Shown: piece after piece, positions 24,907-34,994 of the stretch
Position numbering within the stretch: position 1 is the stretch's first letter
Layout of the letters: every line of letters begins with the position of its first letter
Assembly: GCA_032716605.1 (NCBI GenBank)
Contig: CM064560.1
Location: 18,792,762 to 18,856,761 of the forward strand
Origin: Paralithodes platypus
Lineage: Eukaryota > Arthropoda > Malacostraca > Decapoda > Lithodidae
Length of the DNA: 64,000 nt
Reading direction: 5' to 3'
Notes under the pieces: generated by a model
What the model saw: the letters and a program-made list of their open reading frames with translations, nothing else
Told to the model about the DNA's origin: nothing
The model's database searches: none
Program-made: the position numbers and the translations under genes

Positions 24907-27233
24907 TGTTGTTGTTGTTGTTCCCTAAGCTGCCTGGCCGAACAGCCCCGAGTCCCTGAGAAAGGCCATGGCCACGATCGGGCTTTCCCACAGAGCTCTC
25001 ATTGAGTGTAGATTGTGTTGTTGGCGTAAGTGGTTGTGTGAAATGCAGTCTTCTACGATGTGTTTAATGGTATGGGGTGCTGTGTTACATCCCGGGCAGG
25101 CGTCGACAACGGAGTCATCCAGTCTCTTCTGATAGCTCAGGAGAGCTGGATGGTGTCCGCATCTCAGCCTGGCCAGGTGGACTCTGTCCTCGCGAGGAAG
25201 GGAGGATTCGGAAGGATGGATTTCGGGAGGTCGTGCATGCAGCTGCGTGTTGTCTGTGAGTGAATGGATGGATCGGTGAGAGATATGAGTATGGATGTGC
25301 TTCTGGAAGTTGGTTCGGGGTGGGCAGGGAGGGAGAGAGGACAATAATTGTGTGTGATACCGTGTGCTGGGTGTTGTTTTGATATTTCTTGGTGTCTGTG
25401 GGTGTGTTGCCATGTAGTTTAGTGGGTGGTCTTGGTTCGAGGAGGCTGCTGCCAGGAATTGAGTGCCTCTCATGTCCAGATGGTCTTTGACTTTGAGGAT
25501 TTTGGTTTCTTGATGTAGGTGATCTGTGGGTGCAGTAGCTGTGCAGCCTGTAATGATCTTCAGGGCTTTGTTTTGAATAGTCTGTAAGATCTTATGATGT
25601 GGTTCAGCTAGGTTAGAAGCCCAGGCTGGGCTTGCGTATTCCATCACTGATCTTATGTATTGTTTATATACTGTGGTGGTAGTTTCTTTGTTGTGTCCAA
25701 ATTTTGTGTGAGCAAGTGACCTGAGGGCGTTAAGTCTGGGTGTCAGTTTCTTTTTAATGTTTGTAGTGTGCTGTTTGAATGTCATATGAGTATCATATGT
25801 TACTCTTAGGATTTTGGGTGTGTGTGTATGTGTTAGGGGTGTGTTGTTTATGGTGAGTTGAGGGATGTATTCGTGTTCTCCTGTCCAACTTGTGAGCAGG
25901 GTTGCGGTGGATTTGGCTGGGGCTAGATTAAGTCTGTTTGTAGTGCACCAGCCATGTAGTGTGTTGAGATAGGGTTGAATGAGATCTGTTGCTCTTTTTG
26001 GGTCATGGTGTGTGCATGTGAGTGTTATGTCATCTGCATAGGAGGCTAAGTTTATTTGGGGCGTATTGGGTGTAGTTATATCGTGCATGTACAGATTGAA
26101 GAGTGCGGGCGATAGGACGGATCCTTGTGGGACTCCGTTTGGAAAGTTTCTGATTTTAGATGACTGACCGGCAAAAGATACGTGTGCACATCTGCCTGCT
26201 AGGAAGTTGGCCAGCCACCGTTTTGTGTTGTTGTGCATGTTTGTGTTGTAGATTTTGTTTGTTAGGTTGTGGCGGGGGATGGCATCGAAGGCTTTACTAA
26301 TGTCGAGTGTGGCTAATAGTGATCTGTGTGGTGGTCTAGAGCTGAGTTGATGCCGTCGAAAGCTCTTTGTGTAGGGTCTGTGAGAAGAGTGTTTGTGGAG
26401 TGCAGTGGCCTAAAGCCATGTTGTGTTGGAGCTAGGGGTAGGTCAGGTGTAATTAGTTGTAATACTAGGCGTTCCATGACTTTAGAGGGGGAGCAAAGGA
26501 GTGTGATGGGGCGGTGCGAGGAGGGTAGCGTGGGGTCTTTGTTGGTTTGGGGAATGTGATGATGATACCATGCTTCCAAATGTCTGGTATTGTGTTATGT
26601 GAATAGCTGTAGTTTGATATGTTAGTGACTGCTTGTATGCCTTGTGGTCCCAGGTGTCTGAGGTGTATGTTGCTTATGTTGTCTAGGCCACAGGCGGGTG
26701 AGTGCTTGAGATTGTTGATGATATGCTTTGTCTGGTGATTGGTGAAGGGTGTATAGTCAGGGTCTGTGGGGAATTGTCTCTTACGTCGGATGACACGTCG
26801 GTCGTCTTTGTGAGGTTTTAGGTGGCTGACATGTGAGAAGTGATTGATGAGAGTGTTTGCTTGTTGTTTACATGAAGGAGTAGAGTCTGTTGTTGTGATT
26901 GCAGCATGTGATTGTGTTGTGTTGCTATTGGAAAGTGTGATGCTGTTTAGTGTTTTGTAGAGTTTTTTGGGGTTTGTTTTGTGATCAAGTGTTTGTAGGA
27001 AGTTATTCCAATTTAGTTTTTGTTGTTCTTGTATTTTGTTGTTAGTTTGGGTGTTGAGTGCTTGAATTTGTTGTGTGATGTCTTGTGTGTGCGGTGCTGG
27101 GGAGTGTTTCAGTATGTCTCGTTGTCTGATGAGGTTTTGAATTTCTGGTGTGAAGTTGGGGTTGTGTCTTTTTCTGTTACCTCTTGGAATGTGTTTCTTG
27201 TCAGCGTTTTGGATAGTTTTATTGAGTATGTGT
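24907..27233 (-). mobile_element. I/Jockey-group LINE inserted in the satellite
   Basis: A 5'-truncated LINE on the minus strand ending in a (CAA)n tail, seen as (TTG)n at 24906-24922. The 11-bp direct repeats ACACTCTTGGT at 24896-24906 and 27234-27244 are monomer sequence and form the target-site duplication. The array resumes on the far side. It carries most of an RT frame (see the coding entry). Confidence 0.95.
24925..27230 (-). pseudogene. I-like LINE ORF2: reverse transcriptase plus C-terminal zinc knuckle
   Basis: The longest open part (26238-24925, 437 residues) holds GVPQGSVLSPALFNLYMHDI, the intact catalytic box SYADDITLTC (codons at 26029-26040), a thumb region (ASPAWASN, QNKALKIITG) and a C-terminal region. 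That region has ARLRCGHHPALLSYQKRL followed by CPGCN and HIVEDC, a C-C-H-C knuckle typical of I, R1 and Jockey-group LINEs. It ends LRDSGLFGQAA. Upstream, 26579-26313 in another frame gives HRPITLLCSPSKVMERLV and QHGFRPLHST (RT motifs 1-2). A frameshift near 26313-26340 separates them. Earlier RT-linker sequence continues degenerately to 27230. The endonuclease is missing through 5' truncation. The copy looks fairly young because most of the RT is open. The exact clade is uncertain. Confidence 0.88.
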
Positions 27234-27273
27234 ACACTCTTGGTACACTAGGATACCATAGTCTGTAGCCTAT
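27234..27273. repeat. 76-bp satellite, terminal partial monomer
   Basis: ACACTCTTGGTACACTAGGA followed by TACCATAGTCTGTAGCCTAT continues the array beyond the LINE. The ACTAGGATACC variant is also carried by monomers near 24685 and 24762. Confidence 0.95.
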
Positions 27274-27640
27274 TCATACACATTCCTGGACATCACCTAT
27301 TTCTAATTATGGAAGTATATCTCTGAAAGCGAATATAATTTTCTATAAATAAACTACTAAACTATACATAATTTGTTATTGAAAAGCAAGTTGTATCCAA
27401 AAATCAATCTAGATAGTTATAATTGCATAAGGTAAAACATAGGGGGTCCATGAATTATAATGAGTGGTCTAGAGACTGGTATACTTAAACAGCATCCGTA
27501 TCTCCTCCTTCCAGGATTCAAAAGCGCTTGCCATTCTTTAATTAAACCAGAGACCATAGCCCATCTCCCTTACTCAAGGGAAGATGGTAACCGCCGGCTA
27601 TATCGTAGAAAGAAAAAAAAATATTCTGAGCTGGGATTGA
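27274..27640. other. Unassigned
   Basis: AT-rich sequence. A short imperfect inverted repeat lies around 27562-27590 (CCCATCTCCCTTACTCAAGG, then GAAGATGG). No gene or known repeat is recognised. Confidence 0.4.
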
Positions 27641-27669
27641 ATGCGAGACTGCTGGGATGGTATAATCTA

Positions 27670-27795
27670 ATATATTTATTTCGCTCCAAACACCAAACAC
27701 TTCTCGATGAAATTAATGAAAGCGTGATCCTACCGGGATTCGAACCTGGGTTACCAAAGACGCTATCAACTGAGCCAGCGGGACGGCTGGCTATA
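27670..27795 (-). mobile_element. tRNA-derived SINE
   Basis: On the minus strand it reads GTCCCGCTGGCTCAGTTGAT (A box), then CCCAGGTTCGAATCCCGG (B box) and a tail GCTTTCATTAATTTCATCGA followed by GTGTTTGGTGTTTGGAG. The tail matches the SINE at 7776-7892. The tRNA-like head is the best preserved in the window, but no acceptor-stem pairing typical of a working tRNA is evident and the SINE tail is attached. Positions 27800-28115 show nothing else. Confidence 0.8.
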
Positions 27796-28119
27796 CAGTA
27801 AATATATATGAAGATATTGTAGCGAAATATCGTGTTAATTATAAAAACGTAGCACTAATATGATGTAAAGATGTAATAGTTAAATATTTGTCCATTAAGT
27901 AGGGAGAAGTCTGCCTCTAAAAGATTAATATTACCGTCAGCTGAAATAAAACCAACAAGGTAATATTGGATAAAAGACTACCTTAATTAAACCTCTAACT
28001 CAAACATGGTATTCTTCTCTGGAATGGGGTTGTAAGCAGGTAGGTAAACCCATCGTCAGGGATTTAGTATTCTGGAGGACATAATTATGTACTGTGCGCC
28101 CTCATATGTTTGTCATTAA

Positions 28120-28496
28120 CGGGGCCCACCTCACTTTTGTTCTCTTTCTCTCCCTCTCTCTTTGCTTTGTATCCATTCGGCCCCAATCTGCCTACTGTTT
28201 TAAGACGTTTAAACCCCTATCCAGGTGTCAATATTATCCTGGCGAGCGGTAGCGAGCCAGCATATATTTTTTTTTGTTTTGACAGCAAGCTAAATTTGTA
28301 CATTTTTCGATAGAAAAATGTCTCCGGCGAAGCCGGATTTCTCCATACAATGCTGGTTCGCTATCGCTCGCCAGAAACAAATCGACACCTGGATGGGGAT
28401 AAACGTCTTAAAACAGTTGGCTGAATGGGGCAGAATGGATACAAGCCAGGGAGAGAGAGAAAAGGAGAGAAAGATAAACAAAAACTGGGGACCCTC
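28120..28496 (+). mobile_element. Family A palindromic MITE (A4)
   Basis: Between TTAA 28116-28119 and 28497-28500. The central TCCGGCGAAGCCGGA and both arms are intact. Confidence 0.85.
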
Positions 28497-28529
28497 TTAA
28501 ACGTCATTGAATTACATTTGCCCTCCTGC

Positions 28530-28949
28530 TGTATGTTGACATGTATGTTGACATGTATGTTGACATGTATGTTGACATGTATGTTGACTGTATGTTGACA
28601 TGTATGTTGACATGTATGTTGACTGTATGTTGACATGTATGTTGACTGTATGTTGACATGTATGTTGACTGTATGTTGACATGTATGTTGACTGTATGTT
28701 GACATGTATGTTGACTGTATGTTGACATGTATGTTGACTGTATGTTGACATGTATGTTGACTGTATGTTGACATGTATGTTGACTGTATGTTGACTGTAT
28801 GTTGACATGTATGTTGACTGTATGTTGACATGTATGTTGACTGTATGTTGACTGTATGTTGACATGTATGTTGACTGTATGTTGACATGTATGTTGACTG
28901 TATGTTGACATGTATGTTGACATGTATGTTGACTGTATGTTGACATGTC
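28530..28949. repeat. 11/12-bp minisatellite
   Basis: About 36 units of TGTATGTTGAC, alternating with and without an extra A (ATGTATGTTGAC). The dominant dimer is 23 bp. All three minus-strand frames are open across it (Ser-Thr-Tyr, Gln-His-Thr and Val-Asn-Ile patterns) because the unit lacks stops. I regard this as non-coding. Confidence 0.95.
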
Positions 28950-29105
28950 CAAGAAATGTTTAATTATATCAAATCATTATGTCTCCGCCCATTGTGGCTA
29001 CAAACAAAGAATCAACTAATCATTAATATTATTTACGAGTTAAAAAGAGCACCGGTAGGCCTAGTATGTTGTAGCTGCAGTAGTAGTTAGCATAGTAATA
29101 GTAAA

Positions 29106-29218
29106 AGTAGTAGTAGTAGTAGTAGTAGTAGTACAACATTTCAATATTTAATTATTGCATTAGGCTACTTGTGACTGGATACTAAATACATATAAATCAA
29201 ATATCTTAAATTGATACT

Positions 29219-29276
<58 letters not shown>
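29106..29276. repeat. (AGT)n and (TA)n microsatellites
   Basis: AGT repeat at 29106-29132 and TA repeat at 29222-29274. Further homopolymers lie at 29363-29378 (A), 29537-29545 (C) and 29547-29565 (A). The intervening sequence 28950-29630 has no recognisable gene. Confidence 0.9.
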
Positions 29277-29279
<3 letters not shown>

Positions 29280-29642
29280 CAAACATATACCGATTAACTA
29301 CCCTATGTCTACGTATATACATTTGTGTTCTTAAATAATGAAAGTGAGTGTTGGAATACAATAAAAAAAAAAAAAAAATACAGGCAACCAGAGGATCAAC
29401 GGATTGGACCAATCAGCGAGCTGTATTATAAGTTGCAAATCGTGATCTCCGGTGTGCGGAAGTAACAGACAGACAGGGAATACAGTAAAGGTGAGACAAG
29501 TAGTAAAGTACTGTAGGTGTGCAGTTTTCGCATTACCCCCCCCCCAAAAAAAAAAAAAAAAAAAATGCATACGCAACTCTGAGACCTAAAATTCTGCAAG
29601 TAGTATTGAATCTCTTAGGTAAAATAGGTGTATATATATATA

Positions 29643-29782
29643 TAATGAGCAGCAAAACCAACGCTGTGACGAACATTTTTATTGGGCAACATTTCGACCC
29701 CATACAGAGAGTCATTTTCAAGCCTAAAATGAAGTAAAAACAAACTATTAATATCTAAGGTTGACATTTGATATAATTATTA
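29643..29782 (-). mobile_element. Penelope-type terminal sequence, left arm of inverted pair
   Basis: The exact inverse of 30335-30470, apart from single differences. On the minus strand it reads TTGAAAATGACTCTC, then GTATGGGGTCGAAATG and GCCCAATAAA, ending GCTGCTCATTA next to TA repeats. The arrangement TTGAAAATG, stem-loop, GAAAYG is shared with the confirmed Penelope-like ends at 30890-30920 and 35007-35036. Confidence 0.65.
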
Positions 29783-29825
29783 TGTTCCTTCCAACAACCA
29801 ACAATACTCCTAAAATCGATTAATG

Positions 29826-29910
29826 ACATTTACAAACACATGTGGCAGTCCGTGGACTCGAACCCAGGATGCTCACACCGAAAATCAACACCTTATACAT
29901 CGCACCACGA
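29826..29910 (-). mobile_element. tRNA-derived SINE
   Basis: On the minus strand: ACTGTCTTCGTGGTGCGATG (A-box region), then CCTGGGTTCGAGTCCACGG (B box) and CTGCCA. Its head resembles the SINE at 7776. It lies between direct repeats of TTATGTTCCTTCCAACAACC (from 29780 and 30113), so the locus was duplicated around it. Confidence 0.7.
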
Positions 29911-30165
29911 AGACAGTTAAAGGTTGGTGGACACTGCCTACGATTTATTATGCAACTTCGAATCCTGCATATCAATCTAAGCATGTACACACATCCCAAC
30001 TGCAACTCACGTAGGCTATGCATATGTGAATGGAAAGAGCAATTAATGGGGCCTTAACCACTAATGGGGCCTTTATCCTCTCGATAAATTACTCCTGAAC
30101 CAATATCAATTATTATGTTCCTTCCAACAACCAACAATACTCCTAAAATCGATTAATGAAATTTA

Positions 30166-30256
30166 TACAATAGCTTTAGTAACTAATACTGGAACTAAAC
30201 CTAATAATCCTAACTAATTAGGTTTAGTTCCAGTATTAGTTACTAAAGCTATTGTA
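30166..30256. repeat. Perfect palindrome, 40-bp arms
   Basis: Arms 30166-30205 and 30217-30256 are perfect inverse complements with an 11-nt spacer. The right arm plus spacer (AATCCTAACTAATTAGGTTT onwards) is repeated once more at about 30278-30335. The Penelope-type right arm follows directly. Confidence 0.95.
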
Positions 30257-30334
30257 TATTATATCAAATGTAAACCTAATAATCCTAACTAATTAGGTTT
30301 AGTTCCAGTATTAGTTACTAAAGCTATTGTATAT

Positions 30335-30470
30335 TATATCAAATGTCAACCTTAGATATTAATAGTTTGTTTTTACTTCATTTTAGGCTTGAAAATGACT
30401 CTCTGTATGGGGTCGAAATGTTGCCCAATAAAGATGTTCGTCACAGCGTTGGTTTTGCTGCTCATTATTC
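30335..30470 (+). mobile_element. Penelope-type terminal sequence, right arm of inverted pair
   Basis: The inverse of 29643-29782. It continues with TTCGCTTACGCTTTCC and GGACAAGAGTATTGCTGATA before the TA repeats. Confidence 0.65.
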
Positions 30471-30500
30471 GCTTACGCTTTCCTAAGGACAAGAGTATTG

Positions 30501-30502
<2 letters not shown>

Positions 30503-30555
<53 letters not shown>

Positions 30556-30594
30556 ATCTATCTATCTATCTATCTATATATATACCGGTATATA

Positions 30595-30637
<43 letters not shown>

Positions 30638-30657
30638 GGTATATATACATATATACA

Positions 30658-30712
<55 letters not shown>
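30503..30712. repeat. Compound (TA)n/(CTAT)n microsatellite
   Basis: TA runs at 30505-30552, 30600-30632 and 30658-30710 with a CTAT block (30553-30580). Two TATACCGGTATA palindromes lie between them. The repeat abuts the Penelope-like sequence at 30713, and a shorter TA run occupies the equivalent place in the copy near 35218. Confidence 0.95.
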
Positions 30713-30935
30713 CTTTAATACATACGAGGTTGAAAGAAATGGCAATTTCTGCGTTGGAAATTTTATTATTCAAAGTTTCCAGGTCTCTGATGAGATTTCG
30801 CTGGGTGGCAGGAAGTAGATGAATCAGATGAGCAAAATTCATGGTGGTACAGGGTTACATTAATGTACATGACGATACAGGATATACAACGCGTTTCACT
30901 GGACAACCAGCATTATCAAGTAAGGATAGAATGAT
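30713..30935 (-). mobile_element. Penelope-like terminal repeat with N-terminal reading frame
   Basis: On the minus strand a 5' leader contains CTTGATAATGCTGG, TTGT, CCAGTGAAACGCG (30890-30920), a stem flanked by conserved boxes. An ATG (30842) then opens [20 protein letters not shown] and [14 protein letters not shown]. The plus-strand copy at 35083-35230 encodes nearly the same peptide (NFANLLYLLTAHQRKIVRSL). In this element the 3' end of one copy runs into the 5' start of another, the usual tandem organisation of Penelope terminal repeats. Confidence 0.75.
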
Positions 30936-31055
30936 ATAAAAGGTAAACAGGAAGGGTATATATAGAGGGTGGAGGATCAGAGGAGGCGAAAATCAGGGGG
31001 CAAAAGTCTGCTATTGGTGGAGGGGTATTCTAAGAGTGCAAAAGAGAGAACCGCT

Positions 31056-32232
31056 TCACGCAGGCGCACTGGATGCGGGAAGGTGGTGGTCGGTTGGCGG
31101 GGTCAAAGCTGATTGGCTGCGTGTCGAGGGGCGTGGCCTAAGTTGCGTAGTACGTGAGGCGCCGGCAGAAGACGAAGCTGAAGGAGGTAGCGCGGGGAGC
31201 TGCGTCAAGGGCACCGGGGAGCGAGGGGGGGCGTTAGGTCCTGTAGGATAGTTCCTTTTGGCAGAAGGAAGGATCTGAAGGTCCAGAGTTTGGTTGTTGA
31301 TGTTAGGATGTAAGGCTTGGATATATAGCGCTTCGAGTATAGGTAATCTCCTTGGGTCACTTTCTTTATCGAGTATGGTGGTGTGTTTCTCTAACTCGTT
31401 GCGTGTAAGGTGGGGGTGGTTAGGGGTGAGATAGTGGTCTTTGATGGCTCCAGCCTGAAGGTGAAGAGTTAACCGACGTGAAAGACGAGTCTGCGTCATG
31501 CCAATATAGGAATAAGGTCCACAGTCCTCATAATTACAGGTATGTTGGTAAATGACGTGATCGTCGGTCATCGGGCTCTATATCTTGGTGGAAGCTGGTT
31601 TGTTGCGGAGAACGAGGTTGGAGGTCTTGGGGATTTGTAATAAATTATTAATTTGATTTTGTTTTCCGGGTTGGTTGGGTGGACATGCTTGGAGAATATT
31701 TCTTTTAAGACTGCCTCGTCATTTTTGTGTTCAGAGGACATAAAATTGCGGTAGAAGATCTTAATTTCATTGGGGGGGTCAATGTTGGGAGGGCTTTGGG
31801 TGTACCATTTTTCAAGATGGTGGTTGATGGTGCTGGAGATGTCGGAGTTGAAGTATCCGTTATTCACTAAAACTTGGGATAGTCTTTCTAGTTCCTGGTG
31901 GGTGTCGGCCCAGGTAGAGCAGTGCGTGAGGGCTCTCCTTACATAAGCGGAGATGGAGGATAGAAGATAACGGCGGGGACATTCACTATCGCCGTTGAGG
32001 CATTGTCCTGTGTTAGTTGGTTTCGTGTAGACGGTGGTTTTGAACCCATGGTCGTTCAGAGCTACGAGGATGTCGAGGAAGGGGAGTTGTCCATTGTTTG
32101 ATTTTTCAAAGGTGAAGTTAAGTCCGGAGGAGGTCATGAAGCGACGCTGGAGTTCCTGTAGTTCGTGGAGGTCCTTGATTTGCACGAAGATGTCATCCAC
32201 GTATCTACAGTAGACGGCGGGTCGTTGGGCAG
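31056..32232 (-). pseudogene. Penelope-like element: RT C-terminal half and GIY-YIG endonuclease
   Basis: Frame 32200-31568 carries DDIFVQIKDLHEL (after the RT catalytic YVDD region), LPFLDILVALNDHGFKTTVY and LEKWYTQ, up to IKLIIYYKSPRPP. After a frameshift near 31620-31570, frame 31571-31056 gives TDDHVIYQHTCNYEDCGPYS, YIGMTQTRLSRRLTLHLQAG, HTTILDKESD and RRLPILEALYIQAL, a GIY-YIG-type nuclease region. This RT plus GIY-YIG order is diagnostic of Penelope-like elements. It is 5'-truncated within RT at 32235, where it meets a second copy head to head. A GC-rich tail (31056-31210) precedes the terminal repeat. Confidence 0.9.
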
Positions 32233-32235
32233 CTA

Positions 32236-33775
32236 GGCAGCTATTCCAACCTCAACTCCGCCCACGATTTCCTCGAAATTCTATGAGACGCCCCCCGGAA
32301 TAACGACCACACCATCGCCTCCCTCGACGTAGAAAGCCTGTTCACCAACGTGCCTGTGGACAGGACCATCGACATGATATTACGCCGAGTATACCATTGC
32401 CCTGACACACCCACCCTAGACATCCCGGAGAAGGCCCTGAAGACGCTACTGGAGCTTTGCACTAAGGAAGCCCCCTTTCTTTGCCCACGAGGCAACATGT
32501 ATCAGCAGATAGACGGATTAGCGATGGGCAGCCCCCTGGGAGTTCTTTTCGCGAACTTTTTCATGGGTACCATCGAGGAAGAGCTCCTAGCCGCCCAGCG
32601 ACCTGCCGTCTACTGTAGATACGTGGATGACATCTTTGTGCAAATTAAGGACCTCCACGAACTCCAGCATCGCTTCATGACCTCCTCCGGACTCAACTTC
32701 ACCTTTGAAAAATCCAATAATGGACAACTCCCCTTCCTCGACATCCTCGTCACCCTGAACACCCTTGGGTTCAAAACCACAGTTTACTCACAACCCACTA
32801 ACACTGGACAATGCCTCAATGGTAACAGCGAATGCCCCCGTCGTTATCTCCTATCCTCCATCTCCGCCTACGTCAGGAGAGCCCTCACACACTGCTCTAC
32901 TTGGGCCGACACCCACCAGGAACTGGAAAGATTATCGCAAGTCCTAGTAAACAACGGATATTCCTATTCAGACGTCTCCAGCACCATCAACTACCACCTT
33001 GAAAAGTGGTACACCCCAACATTGACCCCCCTAATGAAATCAAGATATTCTACCGAAATTACATGTCCTCCGACCACAAAACCGACGAGGCAGTCATACA
33101 AGAAATAATATCTAAACACGTCCTCCCCGCCAACCCGGAAAACAAAATTAAATTAATCATATATTACAAATCCCCTAAGACCTCCAACCTTGTTCTCCGC
33201 AACAGACCTGCTCCCACCAAAACAAAAAGCCCGATGACTGACGATCATGTAATATACCAATTTACCTGTAATTTTGAGGACTGTGGACCTCAATCATACA
33301 TTGGTATGACGCAGACTCATCTATCCCGACGGCTTACCCTTCACCTTCAGGCAGGAGCCATAAAAGATCACTACCTGACCCCCCCCCCCTCACACGTAAC
33401 GATTTAAATAAACACACCACCATAGTTGATAGAGAAAGTGATCCCAGACGACTCCCAATATTAGAAGCCCTATATATACAAGCCCTGAATCCTAGTATTA
33501 ATAATCAAACTCTAGACCTTCAGATACTTCCTTCTGCTAAAAGACACTACACTGCCGTTCTGCCCCTGGAGAGACGCCCCTCGAACCCGCACATCTCACC
33601 CCAGCTCCCAGCCAACCTACGATGACTTCGGTCCCCCCTTCTCTCCACCACCCTACACCCCCAGCCACGATTGACTCCAGCGCGCAACTCCTGCCGTCTT
33701 CACCCACTGGCCAATCACAAACCAGGAGAAGTGCCCGCATAGCGAACATACCATCCACCAATGAGAGACGATAGC
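32236..33775 (+). pseudogene. Penelope-like element: RT and GIY-YIG endonuclease
   Basis: RT begins before 32300 (SLDVESLFTNVPVDRTIDM) and continues through MYQQIDGLAMGSPLGVLFAN and CRYVDDIFVQIKD (catalytic YVDD codons 32620-32631) to HLEKWYT near 33010. A frameshift there moves to 33006-33407 (NEIKIFYRNYMSSDHKTDEA, then CGPQSYIGMTQTHLSRRL). A second break at a C9 run (33380-33389) precedes TIVDRESDPRRLPILEALYI. The lesions differ from those of the minus-strand copy, so the two died independently. The 5' part of RT is missing. A C-rich tail runs to about 33775. Confidence 0.92.
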
Positions 33776-33839
33776 CTGCTGTAACTTCGCCACCTCAACC
33801 TTCCCAGCTCCTATATAAACTCATATTATTCTCATGGCG

Positions 33840-34449
33840 GATTCAGGCTCATCCTCAAAAATCACAAGTCACATACTTTGCCAAGGGACATCTCCGCCCA
33901 AGACCCTTATTCCAGAACTCCCGAGCACCTGTCCCTAACCGCACACAAATAAATGTCTCTCCCACAAACAAAGTACTCGGCCTCACATTCGACAAAAACA
34001 TCCGATTCCACAAACAAGCACAAACTTCCATTGCCATTGCATCAAAATCACTACAAACCATCTATCGATTCAGAAATGCCTCAATAAAAACCAAGCTTCA
34101 CTTATACAAAGCACTTATAAGACCTCTTTTGTGCTACGTCCCACTCAGCATTTCACTTTCGGCCCCTACCAACCAACTAAAATATCAAAGAATACAAAAT
34201 AAAGCACTGAGGTGGATGTTCGGGACTCAGTGGTATGAGTTCCAGACGGCACAACATCTTCACAATCTAGCCCACAGCCCCCCTCTAAATACTTATTGGC
34301 AGCAATTAGCAGAAAAACAAATTATAAAACTTGAGACCTTTCATGATAACTTCATCCAAATTTTCAACATAATTTTACATCCCCCCCGCCCCTTGTCAAA
34401 CCTCCTTCACCCCAACAACAGAGAGGCACCCATTCCAATATTCACTTAA
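33840..34449 (+). pseudogene. Jockey-like LINE RT C-terminal fragment
   Basis: The plus-strand frame gives VLGLTFDKNIRFHKQAQTS, then KLHLYKALIRPLLCYVP, QRIQNKALRWMFGTQWY and NTYWQQLAEKQIIKLETF. This is the thumb and connection pattern of Jockey-type RTs (LGL.FD, YKALIRP, IQNKALR). Catalytic domains are absent. It sits between the coding part of the plus-strand Penelope-like copy and that copy's terminal repeat at 34985. Positions 34450-34980 look like its C-rich 3' UTR, with a short (ATTC)n run near 34973-34993. Confidence 0.7.
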
Positions 34450-34994
34450 AATCAGGATTGGTAGAGGAGGTGGGTCCAGCCTCCCTACCACTCCTGACCT
34501 AGATTCCTAGCTTCACTTCCCATTAAAATGTATAATTTCACAGACAAAGTACAAACAACAACCTTTTAACGTAACTCCTATAATAATAACAGTACAGCCT
34601 TCTTACAGGTTCTGCCACTGACAGACTTCCCCAGCAGTACCCCTTTTGACTCAATGCCACCCAAAATTACCTCCCCCTATACCATTTTCGAATACTACCA
34701 CCCAAAAATACAACCCCAAAACATGCAAGCACTTTCGATTTTATACCACCCAAAAATTAACTTGCTCCCCATCCCTTGCCCCCTTCTTGGCAAGCCATCC
34801 TGAATCTCATTAAAGTAACTTCTCCAACTAAATCAACTCAACCCCAGCTCAATTATTCAACTCACGCACGTTGGGTCAAGCCCCGACACCCTATTTCTCC
34901 CACTATTATCACTGTCTCTCCTACTTAACCAATAAAAACTTCCCTTCTTTCACCCTCACCCACCTTTTCTATATTCATTCATTCATTCATTCTT

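Noticed and set aside
24793..25005. 70-residue plus-strand frame across the satellite-LINE junction
   Set aside because: It crosses a transposon insertion junction and is antisense to the LINE.
27730..27793. Functional tRNA gene on the minus strand
   Set aside because: A and B boxes are good, but the copy carries the SINE tail shared with 7776-7892 and I cannot fold a convincing acceptor stem. Covariance-model scoring would decide.
28361..28952. 139-175-residue Ser/Thr/His/Gln-rich repeat proteins
   Set aside because: Products of a stop-free minisatellite open in all three frames.
29331..29737. Short frames rich in Phe/Lys around homopolymers
   Set aside because: Caused by A/T and C homopolymers and TA repeats.
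30890..30920. Canonical hammerhead ribozyme
   Set aside because: The CUGAUGA box is not intact (UUGAUAA), so I report a hammerhead-like covarying hairpin rather than a ribozyme feature.
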